Source: Rhodamnia argentea (Eukaryota; Streptophyta; Magnoliopsida; Myrtales; Myrtaceae). Taken from it: 64,000 nt of DNA. The notes under the pieces were generated by a model that was given only the letters and a program-made list of their open reading frames with translations, searched no databases and had not been told where the DNA came from. Made by a program: the position numbers and the translations under genes. Location: positions 34,912,934 to 34,976,933 of the forward strand of contig NC_063151.1 in assembly GCF_020921035.1 (NCBI RefSeq), read 5' to 3'. Positions 1-12,611 of this stretch are shown here, piece by piece; the stretch's first letter is position 1; each line of letters starts with the position of its first letter.

Positions 1-180
1 CATATTGAAGAATCTGTGTGATGAGCAGCATTTAATATATCGCATTTAGCTCGTAACTTATTGACTTAAACGTTTGAGTAAATGTGGGTTAACTGAATAT
101 GTTGACGGGGTCGGACCCGAGCTCTCCCTTGGCAATCTCCTTATGCTTCTACCACGTCCTCCCCACAAATGGTATCAGAG
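1..180 (+). mobile_element. Copia-type LTR end with primer-binding site (fossil)
   Basis: The motif TGGTATCAGAG at 170-180 matches the primer-binding site, complementary to initiator methionine tRNA, that follows the 5' LTR of most plant Copia elements. The preceding bases end in ACA and resemble LTR 3' sequence, so 1-167 is probably the tail of an LTR whose start lies left of the window. No intact coding region follows, so this is a broken remnant of an old insertion. Whether it belongs with the pol relic near 2.1-2.5 kb is unproven. Confidence 0.5.
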
Positions 181-2040
181 TTAATAGTAGATTGGTGAGT
201 TCCTAATCTACTCTGGTGTGGAAGGAATTTAATAACCAACGTGGTTTCTGGGTAGATGGACGTTGTAGTATAACAACGTGGTCTTCATGATTCGGGGACT
301 TCGATCTCCCTAGACTTATCGGATATCTGTCGCACTCCCAACAAATCCCCATTGTTGTTTTTGTCACATTGCATGATTCCCAATCATAAATCCTCTTAAA
401 TGATTCTGTTCACACTTAATTGACATATCACAATCAATAAATATGAACTTTGATTGCAAAGAGCACAGGGCCATGAAAGGGTATGGAAAGACAAGTATTT
501 CTGGTCAGGCTTCAACTTGAAGAGAAAAGATTTAATTCTTTCCACCTCTATACGGCAAACGATCGCTTTCCACATCTGGGTTGAAAAAGATAGCACAGAG
601 AATGGAATAAATATACTGAATTTAATGAATGGAGGAATCAGCAAACAACTAATCTCGAATTTGTCCACGTGAAGCAAATTAGGACAGTGAGAAGGAAGAG
701 TAGATGAAGTTAGAGGTACATGAAATTCCGATATATTCTTGACAGGGTCAATTTCTTTATTTTTCTTTTGAAGAGCATATAGTGGACAGAAAATTATACG
801 TCAAACTAGCTTTCTTTATGCAGTCAAGCAACACTAATATGAAGTTAAGTAAAGGGTTATCATTGATTCCTGGCATTTTAACTTTTGCTAGAGTTGCAAC
901 CTCTCCAATGAGCTAGCAACTTCTCAAACTTAATTATGTATCGTAACAAATACCATTAATTGTCAGATTGATGCAGTTTTGTCTTTAGGTGAATATTAGA
1001 ATAATAACATAGTGTGAGCCATAAATTCTTCAAAAAGTGGACCCCTCAATAATTTTTAATTATTTTTTTATTTATCTTTTTTTGGCCCAAAATAATCTGT
1101 TGATCTCGTAGTAAATTAAGGACAGTCACATAATCATTTTTTCTTTCAATTGGGTCACGAGCATTGATTTCAATGGTCAAATGGACTCTACTTTAAAACC
1201 TTTGCAACTGATACAGTATGACCGTTTTCTAGGTAAATTTCAATCAAAATATTATGTGTGGTCTACTTCCATCCTTGAATACTGCATAGACTGTCATCTC
1301 ACTTCACCATGACTAGTTACCAATGAGATCTTTTTCCTTCGTTCGATAATAAAGTAGAACATCATTCTCACCATTTTTACTTGTTGACACTAGAGACAAT
1401 TTCTCCTTGTCTTATTTAAACAAGACTGGCTAGCTAGCTAGCTTCTGATTATTAATTAACACGCATATCGTGTCCGGCTATTATGTTGTTATCCCTAATT
1501 TCTATTAATGATCGAGACGAAATGGGAAACGAATCTTACATATAATAGTCTCGTCAAATGTAGAAGTTCTTTTTAGACCCATTTACATGAAAAAAAAAAT
1601 TTGTCTAAGTTCAATTAACGTTTGTAATTTTATTCATAAGAATATTTCATGCATGTCCTTGCACTCTATAAAATCCATGTCCTTGGACTCTGCAAAAAGG
1701 ACGACGACTACGTGTGTTGTTTTAAACAACAGGTATTTGTCTAAGCCGAGGCATGTGAGGACGAGTTGTTGACAATTATTTGTCGCTGAAACTCCACAGG
1801 GAGGGAGGATTTTCCAGGATTTTGCTCCAGTAGGATGACTCCAACCCCCACGTCAAGGGATAAAATTAAACCACGATTATTAGTTTTCCTCCATTCCTTT
1901 ACAAAGAAGAAGGAAAATCCCACAAGAGAACGAGTTCCACAGAGAGATGAAGAATAAAATACCTCTAAAAAAGTAAGGGTATTTTGCGACTGTTCTTTGG
2001 TAGATGAAGAGCGAGTATTGGATAGATTGATTTTATAAAT
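181..2040. other. Intergenic, no gene recognised
   Basis: Mostly AT-rich sequence. Only short chance reading frames are present. It could be untranslated or internal sequence of the decayed LTR element that flanks it, but I see no gag-like protein similarity. There is a short GCTAGCTAGCTAGC palindromic run near 1429-1443. Confidence 0.4.
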
Positions 2041-2043
2041 AAT

Positions 2044-2560
2044 GTGCGGTCTGAAAAAAATGTACCAAGTTTAATACTAAGTGTTGATGTTTGTTGTAAA
2101 ACAAACAAAAAATGCCTTTTCCTGAGATTGTTCTATAATAATTATTCGGCGGTATTAGAAGGATACACCAACACTAATTGGATTACAAGTGTGAGAGATA
2201 AACATTTCATTTCTGGATTTAAATTTATGGCTTTAGCAGCGGTGGGAAAGAGAATCAATAGATAAGAAATTTGTTGTTAGACATTAAGTATGGTCTAGTC
2301 CTACGCCTCCTATTTCTATTCACCGTGATAATCAAACTACTTTGGCAAGGGCTTATAGTTGCACCTATAATAACAAGTCTAGACATATTAGTTTAAGATA
2401 TGAGTACATGGACAATTAATTCAGGATGGTATCAGGTCAAGCAAGAATCTATCTTTTCCTTTTATAAAGGCTTCGCCAAGAGATGTGATAAAGGTGACCT
2501 CAAAAGAAATGGGGCTGAAACCCTATGACTAAAATCACCAGTAATGGTAACTTGACCTAA
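2044..2560 (+). mobile_element. Copia-type pol relic (reverse transcriptase end / RNase H)
   Basis: Translated segments resemble the last part of Copia polyproteins. One stretch has the pattern G-Y-T-x-x-N-W-I-T-S found near the RT/RNase H border. A second, near 2310-2440, has D-N-Q-T-T-L-A-R-A and a downstream K-S-R-H-I-S-L-R motif typical of Copia RNase H. The element is clearly broken, with several breaks, and no longer codes for a working protein. It is an old copy, and its 3' LTR could not be delimited. Confidence 0.7.
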
Positions 2561-2711
2561 TACTAGTACATCACTCGTTATAAAGTTTTAATGGGTAAAA
2601 ACAAATTACTGAAAATAGTGCTCTTGAGAATACTCTTGGATGGGAGTTCCGGGAAAATAGTGCTGTTGATGGAATGTATTTCAATGAAGATGATGAAGTA
2701 AGCCTTGTAGA

Positions 2712-2737
2712 CTCTCTCTCTCTCTCTCTCTCTCTCT
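2712..2737. repeat. (CT)n microsatellite
   Basis: An uninterrupted run of CT dinucleotides, about 13 units, directly visible in the sequence. Confidence 0.95.
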
Positions 2738-3118
2738 GTGACTAAGATTTCCCCTCTCTTTTCGCCTTTACAGTTTGCTCCCACCATTGAAATGATTGAC
2801 GATCAAAATCTGTAGTGCGGCTGTGACAGCGGGAATATGTGCATCAGTCTACTGCTCTACTTCATAACGAAGCATGTCATTGCATCTAGGGAGAACTTGC
2901 AATAGAATCATCTCTTAACCAAGTTCACGTGATGTTATGCTCTTGAAACTTTACCAGTTCATGATCGGTCGGATGCCCTGTAAATAGAAGCGTGTGGTTA
3001 AGCCCCTGGCTCTCCTTCTCTTATTTTAAGTGGTTGACTGGCAGTAGGATTTGACATATCGAGTCAGTGATGACCGGGGAAAGCATCCCATGACATCATA
3101 GAAGCTCCTGCGGACTTT

Positions 3119-3140
3119 TGTGTGTGTGTGTGTGTGTGTG
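3119..3140. repeat. (TG)n microsatellite
   Basis: A run of about ten TG units. The rest of 2790-3900 shows only short chance frames and no recognised gene. The part just upstream of 3911 is presumably the promoter and leader of the following gene. Confidence 0.9.
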
Positions 3141-3910
3141 GAAGTCATGTATATTTTCATCAGATAGTTTCCCCCAGATTTGATGAAGACCAGTTGAAAC
3201 GTGAGCCAAATCATGTGTTGAAGCTGCAACAATTTCATGGTGATGCAATCATGGTATCTTCTTCGATGGCCCGAGAAGCAAAAGCACTGTCATTTTGTTA
3301 TGGATTGGATAAACTATCCGTATCGAATTGATTCAGCAATGAACTTTTGCAACTCATTTCCTGGGGTGAATGCGAGTATTAAGCAAATTGCTTGATATAT
3401 TGTTATCTGCCGGGAGAATTAGAGGCGATGGTGTTATTTTTCCAAACCCTTCGGGGGTAATATCATTATCGATGCTGGCGATTGACGTGTCTTCAATTTT
3501 ATTTGTGTCAAAGTTGTTTGATTTCTAGAGCTTTCAATACCATAAATTCACGGTTAGGAAAATTTCTTAAGAGTGATGAAAATACATCAGGTCACGACGA
3601 TTCAAAATATGATTTTTGGCTAGCGTAAATCCCGATCAATTTCAAGTAGGTGCAGGACGAATTCAATAGCATGGTAGGCGCAAAAATGAATAACACGAAT
3701 TCATTTCTCGATAGATTACACACGAACACATTCCCGGACAAAGTAAGTAACTTTTGTATGTGGACGCGTCCATATACTTATGAATCTCGTGTGGATTCGC
3801 TTCGAAGACCAAAATATTTTACACACGCATGCACCCATCGCTCCCGGACATTGCTTGCGGCAATCGTATGCTCCTCGTATCGGTAGTCTTGGAGGTGCTA
3901 GAGGTTTGGG

Positions 3911-5588
3911 ATGACCTCGTTTAGACTCTCTTCCCGAGCCTCCCACTCGCTTCTCTCTTCTTTCTGCAGAAGAAGAAACTTGACTGTGTTTCCGTCTCTT
4001 CAAAGGTTATGACTTTTTGATTGCATGTCGTTCGTAGCTTACGGGAACATTTGCCCTTCGTTTCTCTTTCTAACTTGACCGTGTTTTCAGGTCGCAATGC
4101 TTTTGCCAAGAATTGGGTCCGAGTACAAGAACGAGCCGCTTCTCTGGTGGGGCTTGTCCCATTTTTCAAGGTCGGGGTTTTTTCAAGATTGGATTTCTTA
4201 ATCTGGGGCAGTTCGCTTTATGTTTCTGCATGTGAATTTCGTTTAAGTGTGCGAGTTGGACGATTCCGTTTCATTATTCGGAAGTGCAAGCTGCTATTGA
4301 GGAGGCCTTTCGTTGAGCGTTGACGTGCCTGTCACATGCTTGTGAATTTTCCTTTATGAAGCCTTTTAGCTAATAGCCATGCACGGGGCGTGGTGGATGT
4401 TATATTCATTATTCAGGATCGGTAGGATGAGATTCATGACTGTAGCCGGGCCATTATTTCCCTCGAAAATGTCGTCTTTTGCTGTTTCTAGTCGAAATTT
4501 TGAAGGACGGTTGCATGTCATTAATTTAAAACAAAAGCAGGAGGGGAGGATGTTAGGCATGAGACATGACTGACTTGCGATAATACCAACTGCACTTTAT
4601 TTGCTGTTGAAATAATTTTGACAAGTTCCTGTTTCGTTTTTGTTGCTGTTGACCCTGCCTCAAGGACATGAGTTGGCACCCCAGACTGATTTGCATCTTT
4701 TTGCCAGTTCAAAATTTGAGGACAGACTCTTGTTTCTTTTCTTCCTTTATTTAATTGATTGTGCTAAGCTTACCATATACTGTGTACCTTATCTCTGCAG
4801 CATCACGTATGTATGCTGGTGATGAGCGCAGATATTACAATCTCTTTAATGGAGGTAAGCCAGGAGATGAAGAATTCAGGAAATCCTGGAGCCAGGAGAT
4901 GGAAGAAGACACTTCCGTATGGACAGGAAGTGAGGATGAAGGCGAAACTAAGAGTCGGAACAATCTTGAAAGAAAGATTCGTAAAGTCAGGCAAGAGGCG
5001 AAAGAGCATTCTGACCTGATTGATGCAGATGATAGTGATGAACTACATAGTATATGGTCTGATAGTGATGAGGAGAAGACATTGTGGACCGGCAGTGAGT
5101 GCGACGATGACAACGACATTCCTACTGAAGCATACCCCAATGAAGCCAGTGATAAGTACATAGACAAGTTATTCGAGTTTGAGGAAAAACCGAAATACAG
5201 GACGATCTCAGAGCTGCTGAAATCTGAAAATGAACCAGAAGAGTTGTCCCCTGGGAAGAAAGCCCGGAAAATAGCAGTTGAGAATGCCCTGAAGAAATTG
5301 AAAAAGGGACCCGATGGTCGGTATATTAACGTGTGGGAAGTCATGAGTGACTTGGACATTTTAATTGGAGCTTTCGAGAATATAGTTTCTGGACCCGAGT
5401 ACGAGGAACTCAGACAGGGAGGGCCTAAGAGGTTGAATATGCAGTTCTTCAAGGATATCCAAGCACGTATGAGGGATCCGAATTACAAGTTCTCGCCTGA
5501 ATTGAAGCTGAAACCAAAGAGCAAGCTTGTTCTGAGGAAGAAATGGCAGAAGGCGCAATCCAGGAGGAGAAAAGCACAAAAGCGCTAA
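3911..5588 (+). CDS. Mitochondria-targeted protein with WTGSE repeats, function unknown
   Basis: I join exons 3911-4005, 4091-4170 and 4801-5588 into 320 residues. Both introns have GT/AG ends, and intron 1 has a branch-like CTAAC before its acceptor. Residues 1-60 are rich in Arg, Ser, Leu and Thr and almost free of acid, as in a mitochondrial presequence (MTSFRLSSRASHSLLSSF). Mature protein probably starts near YAGDERRYYNLF. Next come an acidic region with W-T-G-S-E at residues 99 and 154 and a related W-S-D-S-D-E-E at 144, a middle segment likely to be helical, and a very basic C-terminus (residues 300-320). The compact acid-then-basic build would fit an RNA or ribosome-associated organelle protein, but that is inference; I do not recognise the family. 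An upstream start is unlikely because the frame is closed before 3911. Confidence 0.7.
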
Positions 5589-6681
5589 GTAGCTTCTTTT
5601 CAATTTCAAAGCCAAAACTACCTGTGTAAGCTGCTTCTTTTCAACCATTAAACCACCTGTGTTCTGATTACTACGTGCTTTAGCGTAATTCTATGATTCC
5701 AATGATTGGTTTGGTTGTTCTATAACCGATACCATACTATTCATACAAGTAAGATGTGTTACAATGGGTGATTGTGATAGAGAAACAGTACAGAAACCTC
5801 TAGGTTGGGTTTGACTACTGAGTTTAATCTTCTGAAATCTGGAAACAGGTCTTGTAAGTTTAAGATAAAAGTAGACACCGGAATGCTGTTTTATTATTGC
5901 CAAACTGAGATTACATGCAAGATTCTCCGTGCTTTACTGATTTTAGGCCATGATTGTGATAGAAAAAGGCACTAACAAATTGTGCCAATTGAAAAGAATA
6001 AGCCTTTTAGTGCTACAGTGTACTTGATTTGCTAGCTGTGCCCAAAGGCCTCTTGGAAGTACTCGAGTCCTGGAAAAGATTCAAGCCAAGCACGGCCCAT
6101 ACTTTGAATTGTTTGAAACGTCTGTCCATTTGGGTTATTGTTTCCACAATGCATCAAACTAGTGTGCAGGTTTCAAATTTATTTTGATCCCGTCACTAAC
6201 AATAAATCTTGAATAATTTTCATTACTGCTCTTCTTTGTCTCTGGTGAGTTGTGATTCAGGTATGACTAAACTTTACCTAAATATTGCACCAAGGACAAG
6301 GATTTGGGGCACGGAGATATAAGTTGTGAAGGCATAAACGGGACAGGATGAAGTTTAGGGACAGCTTTCTTATTTGTCAAAGTAACTCAAAGGAGCCAAC
6401 TGGTGGTTCGTCGAGTGGTCCAGGACTTGATTGGGCATCTGCTCCTCTTTTTGAGACCTCGAGAGCTCAGTACGACATAGGAACATGATGTCTTCGATTG
6501 AACCCATTGTCATCACACGTGTCGCAAGCACATTGGGTAGCTGTAAATCTAATTTCACCAAATCTAGACGGTGTTCCCTAAACAGATTGCACAAAGTACC
6601 TTGTGGACAAGACTAAAACCAACAGGGCCTCTAGGCTCAAACTGGCAATTACGATGGTAAAAAGTCAAAACAAAAGTCAAG
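5589..6681. other. 3' flank and intergenic, nothing recognised
   Basis: The first few hundred bases are probably 3' untranslated sequence of the preceding gene. The rest contains only short, low-quality frames and no recognisable RNA gene or element. Confidence 0.4.
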
Positions 6682-6864
6682 TAAACACATCATCCCACCG
6701 GATGTCACCTTTATTATGTCGATATTGGTAGATCTAAAAGGACATCACAAAGAATTTTGGATGAGGCATTAAGTAAACACATAATGCCACCGGATGTTAC
6801 CTTTATTATGCCGACATTGGCAGATCTAATGGGACATTAGAAGAATTTTGGATGAGACATTAAG
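6682..6864. repeat. Tandem duplication, two copies of about 92 bp
   Basis: Copy 1 (6682-6773) and copy 2 (6774-6864) abut directly. Both begin TAAACACAT, share CACCGGATGT and CCTTTATTATG, and end with a GAATTTTGGATGAG block followed by CATTAAG. By eye they differ at roughly one position in seven, so the duplication is not recent. No coding potential is apparent. Confidence 0.9.
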
Positions 6865-7000
6865 CAACCCCCATTGGTCAAAACAAGTGAAATGCTCCAT
6901 CGAATTGGACCTGATCGGATGGTGATGCTTCACCCACATCTCATTCTCAATCGACTAAACAACTCTAGAAAAATCGAAACTTTACTTCACTGATCATTAA

Positions 7001-7913
7001 GGGTGCACATGACAACACTTACGTTTCAAAAATCAACTTCTGAACAGAAGTTGATTTCTCTATTTCTACTCAAAAGCAAAAATTGATTTTTCTACTTACG
7101 CTTTATAAGTTGATTTTTAATTAGAGAAATTCGTTTTGTTGAAAATTTATACTTCTAAAATCATTTATGAAAAATTATTGTCGGCAATCGAAAAATTTCT
7201 AAAACTTTGTTTTTAAACTTTTTAAATTTCTTAAAAATAAAAAATATTATTTATTTTTTATTTCGGCAACCGGAGACGAGGACTCTGCAGCAGCGGTCAT
7301 AATGGTGGTTGGCGGCGGCAAGCGAGGCGGTGATTGGCGGTTGGCGACAAGGGCGGGCGGTGACGGTGGTTAGCGGTGAGGGGCAGCGGTGGGCGGTAGT
7401 CGTCTATTGGAAATGATGGTCACGAGTGGCGATCGGCGGTGGTTAGCGGTAGGGGGCGGCCGATGGGTGGCGGGGACCGGCGGAGGTTTGCGATGGGCGA
7501 CTACGAGTAATGGTCGACGGTTGGCGGTAGTCGCAGATGGCGATGGGTGGCAGCGGGCGACGATCAATGGTGGGTGGCGGTGGCGGGCGGGGTCGAAAAG
7601 AGGATGAAGGCGTTATGAAAAGAGGATGAGACGAAAAGTACTTATTGAGTTTTTTTTTTTTTTGTAAAAAAAAAATCAAGAAGTAAAGAAGAAGTTCTTC
7701 TTGAGTTGAGAAGTAACTTTTTTTAACTTCTCATATTGGAAGAAAAATAATTTCAGAAATGAAAATTCACTTTACAAGTAGAAATTTATTTCAAAAGTAA
7801 ACATTTTTACCGAACAGATTTCTGTTTCAAAAGTTAAATTACCAAACAAATTTATGTTCCAGAAATGCTTTTGGAAGAGAAATTCACTTTTAGAAGTGTT
7901 ATCATGTGCACCG
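7001..7913. mobile_element. PIF/Harbinger-like non-autonomous TIR element with GC-rich core
   Basis: The left end GGGTGCACATGACAACACTT and the right end (read inverted, CGGTGCACATGATAACACTT) match at 18 of 20 bases. Both sides are flanked by TAA (6998-7000 and 7914-7916), the target duplication size and sequence usual for PIF/Harbinger and Tourist elements. The arms are AT-rich with repeated AGAAGTTGATTT-like and AGAAATTCACTTT-like motifs. The centre (about 7265-7610) is strongly G-rich on the plus strand and built from degenerate GGCGGTGG/TTGGCGG units. No transposase frame is present, so it would have depended on a partner element. Confidence 0.75.
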
Positions 7914-8301
7914 TAAAGGCTCGAGACAAGAAAAATAAAAAAAACCCTTCTTCAATGGATGTGCTTGCGGCGCTTTTAAGATTAAATTAAAGCGTGGTTG
8001 ATCTATGGGTGGATCCATTCCTCATGTCTGTGGTCGGGTCACTTCATGGGGGTGTGACCCCTCCATCATCTTTCGAAACTTCTTTCTTTTTTCTAATAAA
8101 AAAAGGGTTATTCTCAACCAAAGGTGGTCGCTCCCTACAATCATTCCCCTTTCTTTATCCACTATCATAATGCCAATTATTTATGCAATTGTCATCGTGC
8201 GGTGCGGCGACACCGGGAAAATAAAAATATGGACAAGTATAAAGACAAAAGGTAATAATTACGCTTTCAATTCTTAACCCAACTTAATCTTTTGAGGATT
8301 A
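7914..8301. other. Spacer between two TIR elements
   Basis: About 390 bases. One 90-codon frame exists at 8005-8277, but its composition is unconvincing and I see no family similarity. Confidence 0.4.
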
Positions 8302-8831
8302 GGAAAATGACACAAATAGTCTCTAAATTTTGATCCAAGGTGCAATGTCATCCTCAAACTTTGAATATGTTCAATCTAGTCCATAAATTTTCAATTTATT
8401 AAATTGAGTCCTTCAATTTTTTCATAAAAAATGTCAAAAGGTTTTCATGATTGCACTACTGTCCGGATTTTAAAATTTCTTTTCATTTCAGGTTATTTCC
8501 TAAATTAACAAAGATCATAAGTTCAAATATACTTAAATGGAACCATAGTAATATTAATAAAGACAAAATTTAATAAAAAGATAGCATGTTTTTATTTATT
8601 CATTTATTTTGGAAGTGGATTGAAATGAAAAGATATTCTAAAATCTGGGCAATAAAGGAATTATAAATCTTGTGAATAATAGCGGACGACTAATTTGCCT
8701 TTATTATGAAAATTTGAGGGACTAGATCGAAAACTTAGGAATAGCCTAAGTATCACATTGAACGGAATTAAAAGTTCAAAAATGACACTACATAGTAGAC
8801 TAAAGTGTGAGGACTCTTTATGTCATTCTCC
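8302..8831. mobile_element. Mutator-like MITE with long TIRs
   Basis: The left arm starts GGAAAATGACACAAATAGTC and the right arm, inverted, starts GGAGAATGACATAAAGAGTC. The similarity continues inward for over 100 bases through blocks related to CTCAAACTTTGA and GTCCATAAATTTTC. The middle is AT-rich and non-coding. I could not find a convincing 9-bp target duplication at these ends, so the exact borders and family are less certain than for the elements at 26.4, 29.3 and 51.8 kb. Confidence 0.6.
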
Positions 8832-11532
8832 CTTATATCATCCTTTTTTAGCCCGAATTTTATTGAAAATAAGAAATGGGTTTAAGCAGATACATCAAAG
8901 TTGGATCAGGATATCATCTTACCACAGTTTAGAATGAACCAAAAAGAAAATGCGACAATTAAGTTAAGGTTAAAAATGAGATTATGTAACCTTTTGTGTG
9001 AGCGGCGGTGATTGAGATAAGATCGGTCAAGAAAATGGTCAGATTCTGTTGTCTACTTTAAGTGGTAAACAACAAAGTTGGGGCAAAAGTCCAAGAAGGA
9101 TCATATAATAAATGGGTATGTGGTGTATTATGAGGGCTACTAAATGAGGATTACAATAGTTGGGCTACGTCATTCCATTTCAAAAGCCAAAATTCAGGGA
9201 TGTGTCGTTGACAGCTCAACGTTTGAATTAAACCAGCATGGAAGGTTGTGAGAATTTTGCTGTGTTGTCACTGTAAGTTACAGCAATCTAAGAGTATTGA
9301 CAAGATATTACTGTCTCAATTCACTACAGGTATCACACATTCAGTGCAAATAATTAGTTCTGATTCTCCAATTTGCAGAAAGTAGAGATGAAATCGTTCA
9401 ATCATAAACTGGCTCTATACATCACGTCCATAGTTAGTAAAATCGACTGATAATCACGAAAGAAAGGGTCGAAATCCATATCGACTTGATTAGTAATAGC
9501 ATGCGCACTAAAATATCGGCTCGACTCACCTCACTAACTAATCATTCTGCTCTGTCTGTAGCAGATGAACTCGAAGCGTACTGTTAGAATGTATAGAGGG
9601 TTCTAGATCAATGCATGTCAGTTGATTACCAAGGAAGTTTTCTCAAAACCAATCAAACTTAAGAAAAAAACGACATGTTCCGAAAGAACAGCTGCCGAAG
9701 AAAAAGTGTTCAAAAAGGAAGGAATAATTATAAGCTGAAAAGAGGAACGAACCATTCAAAATGAAACGGAAGTATGAAAAATGCATCAACTTGATTTGCA
9801 TCGACTGACTTTGCAACAGTTGAAGGTATCGGCTACAACAAATTATGGGCGGTGGGTAGATGGGGAGGGCATTTTCGCGTTTCACATGAGAAGTTATCTT
9901 TGTATAAAGATCATTTTTTTTTTTTTTTTGTTGCAGAATATGAATCAACTTCCATTGAATTGAGGGCATCATTAGGGTTTGAATTCGGAACAATATGCAG
10001 ATACTAAACTTTTCACGGATCGTGCATGATATAAAAGCATTCTCTTCCCTTCTTTCTTTCGTTCTTGAGAACAAGGGTCGCCTGGCTAACCGAAGCGAAT
10101 ATCACATGCGGGGATGTAGACGGTTCGGAGGACTTGGTAAAACTGACCTAGTAATATGATATTGCGACGCTAATATGAAGCTCCCTGTGCATGCCATATG
10201 AGCTTGCCTTTACTCTTTGTTAGTGGTTGGGAAAACAGGAATCTAATTCCTTCATTAGGACCCTTGAAGGCTACTCTTGTCTATGCAATACTTCTGTTAT
10301 TCACAAAATCCTTGATCTTGAGAATTTCAACCCTTCTTTCTGGATGTTGTAAAAAGTGCGGACACATCCCCCAAAAGTGATTCCTTGAGAAAGGGTTGAG
10401 AAATTTGCCTCTCTCGCAGTTGATCTCTTGACGGGAGCCTCCATAAAATATTATGAGCAACCCTAGAATTACTATTTTTCTTGTTTTTCACTAAGGATTG
10501 ATTACCAGATCATGTGGTATCAATACTGGTTCCATTTGACTGATCTTGATATCGATGTTGAAACCAAGGGAAAAGATTAGCCTTTTGTAAAATGTATTGA
10601 GCCCGATTTACAAAATTGGTTTCAGTAAGTGATCATGCTCCAGACTATTCTTGTAAGCGTTGAGTGTGGCCCAAATATTTAAATATCCACTAGCAGTCTG
10701 GTAAATTATTTAGTGAATAACTTTTGTAAATAAGTTTTAGTGTTAGATGTTGCCGTGAACCTACCATGCGATTAACATGGAATTATGTATTTCGACTTTG
10801 CGACAATTAATTTGTGAAAGCTTTGTTTTCGACTCAGTACGAGCACTGGTAGGTCGTTGTGGATTGAAACTCCCTTGAAGGTCACATTCCACTTTTCTTT
10901 GAACAAACGAGCATACAAACATTACATTATCGGCCTCAAACCGAAGCATTACTGATTGATCGTTAGAAGCGGATATAGTAAGCCAAATGGGTTCATCTTG
11001 GAGTATCAGCCTGTTGAACCAAATTGGCCGGTTCAAATCGGGCATGCGACATGACCGGCTCAGATTCATTTTTGTAAGATGTACAGCAGATTAAGGAACT
11101 AATTAATCGATGTTAAGTCAATATGCTTCTTGCTTTACTGATTTATTCATTTGTAATTGCAACTCTGCCATAGATACACATATACTTCCATCGATAAATC
11201 ATGGAAACTACCTCTGCTAGTTCTACTATTTAGAAGATGTAGCATTTCATGTCAATTCTTTTTAGCTAAAACATCGAAATGGTGATCCGAATCTCATGGT
11301 AACAACATTAGAGAGAAGAAATACTGGTAAAAAGAACAGGCACAGCATTATAAAAATCAGCCGTGGCTGACATAACAACTGGTAAATGAAATCGAACTCA
11401 GTGATTTTCATCCTGTTAATCTTGCCGCAGTGACACACTCACACACCAACAACAACGACGTTAATCCTCATCCTTTAGAACCAAACCATGCAATATAATT
11501 AAAATCGCATGTAGTACGTAACTGGCAAATTA
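8832..11532. other. Intergenic, no gene recognised
   Basis: About 2.7 kb, mildly AT-rich. Short frames at 9643-10074, 10198-10380 and 10761-11069 lack consistent protein-like composition and known motifs. The last 150 bases before 11533 are likely 3' untranslated sequence of the minus-strand HIPP gene. Confidence 0.4.
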
Positions 11533-12241
11533 TTACATGATAGAGCAAGCATTAACATTGTCGTCGCTGAACATGGAGATGATTCTCTCCTCTGGCACAG
11601 CACTAGAGCTACTCGGGAAGGCCTGCACGACATTGCGAACGTACCCGGCTGGTGCTCTCTTGTCATAGACCTGTGCAGCGTAAGGGTAGTAAACCAGGTG
11701 CTGCGGGATGTAAGGCCAGAACTCGGCTATTTTCCCAGTGCTCTTGATCCTCTTCAACACCTTGTTCGGGTCGACGTAGCCGCTCACTTTCACTCGGCTT
11801 TGCTTCCGGTTCACCTCCACGGATTTTATGCCTGCGGGGTTTTATAGAAATGTACAGATTTACATTAACATGGAATTTTTGTTTTGAAATGTGTTCCTAT
11901 GGTGACCCAAGATAATGTCCAGTATATTATATAATTTGGTAATTATGGAGAACACTTCATTTGACTGATACAATTAATTTGGACGGAGACATGGGCCTTT
12001 TTTAACAGCCTTGTTGAAATACTATTTCTAGCATTTAGCAAACAATAAACAAAAGACCACCTACTAAGTGAGAGCAGAATTAAGCTCCTTCAGAATCTTA
12101 CTAAAAAGGAAACAGCATGTGAAGAATTACTCTGGAGCAAATATCTATACATCTGCCCCCGTTTACTTTTCTTTTTCTCTACTCAGAGTTCACTGTCATT
12201 GCAAAAATATGTAGTTTACCAAATAGGCTCATTGTAAAATT

Positions 12242-12287
<46 letters not shown>

Positions 12288-12537
12288 AGGGAGGGGAAGG
12301 ACCTCTCATTTTGTTAACAGCATTCTTAACTCTTCTCTCGCAGCCATCACAGTCCATTTTAACCTTGATCTCCACTGTCTGAAAGACAAGATCAACAGCT
12401 TATGAAAACCTCATACTTCTTGAGGAGCTGAAAAAAATATCCATATCTATAGAGAGAGAGAGAGAGAGGGTCCTGCAGGTTTGAAAGAAAAAGGAGGCCC
12501 TCACTTTCTTGTGATGAAATAAAGCACAAAGAAAGAG

Positions 12538-12611
<74 letters not shown>

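Noticed and set aside
7370-7679. Overlapping frames on both strands rich in Pro/Arg or Gly/Trp
   Set aside because: They come from the GC-rich repeat core of the Harbinger-like element and show no protein family.
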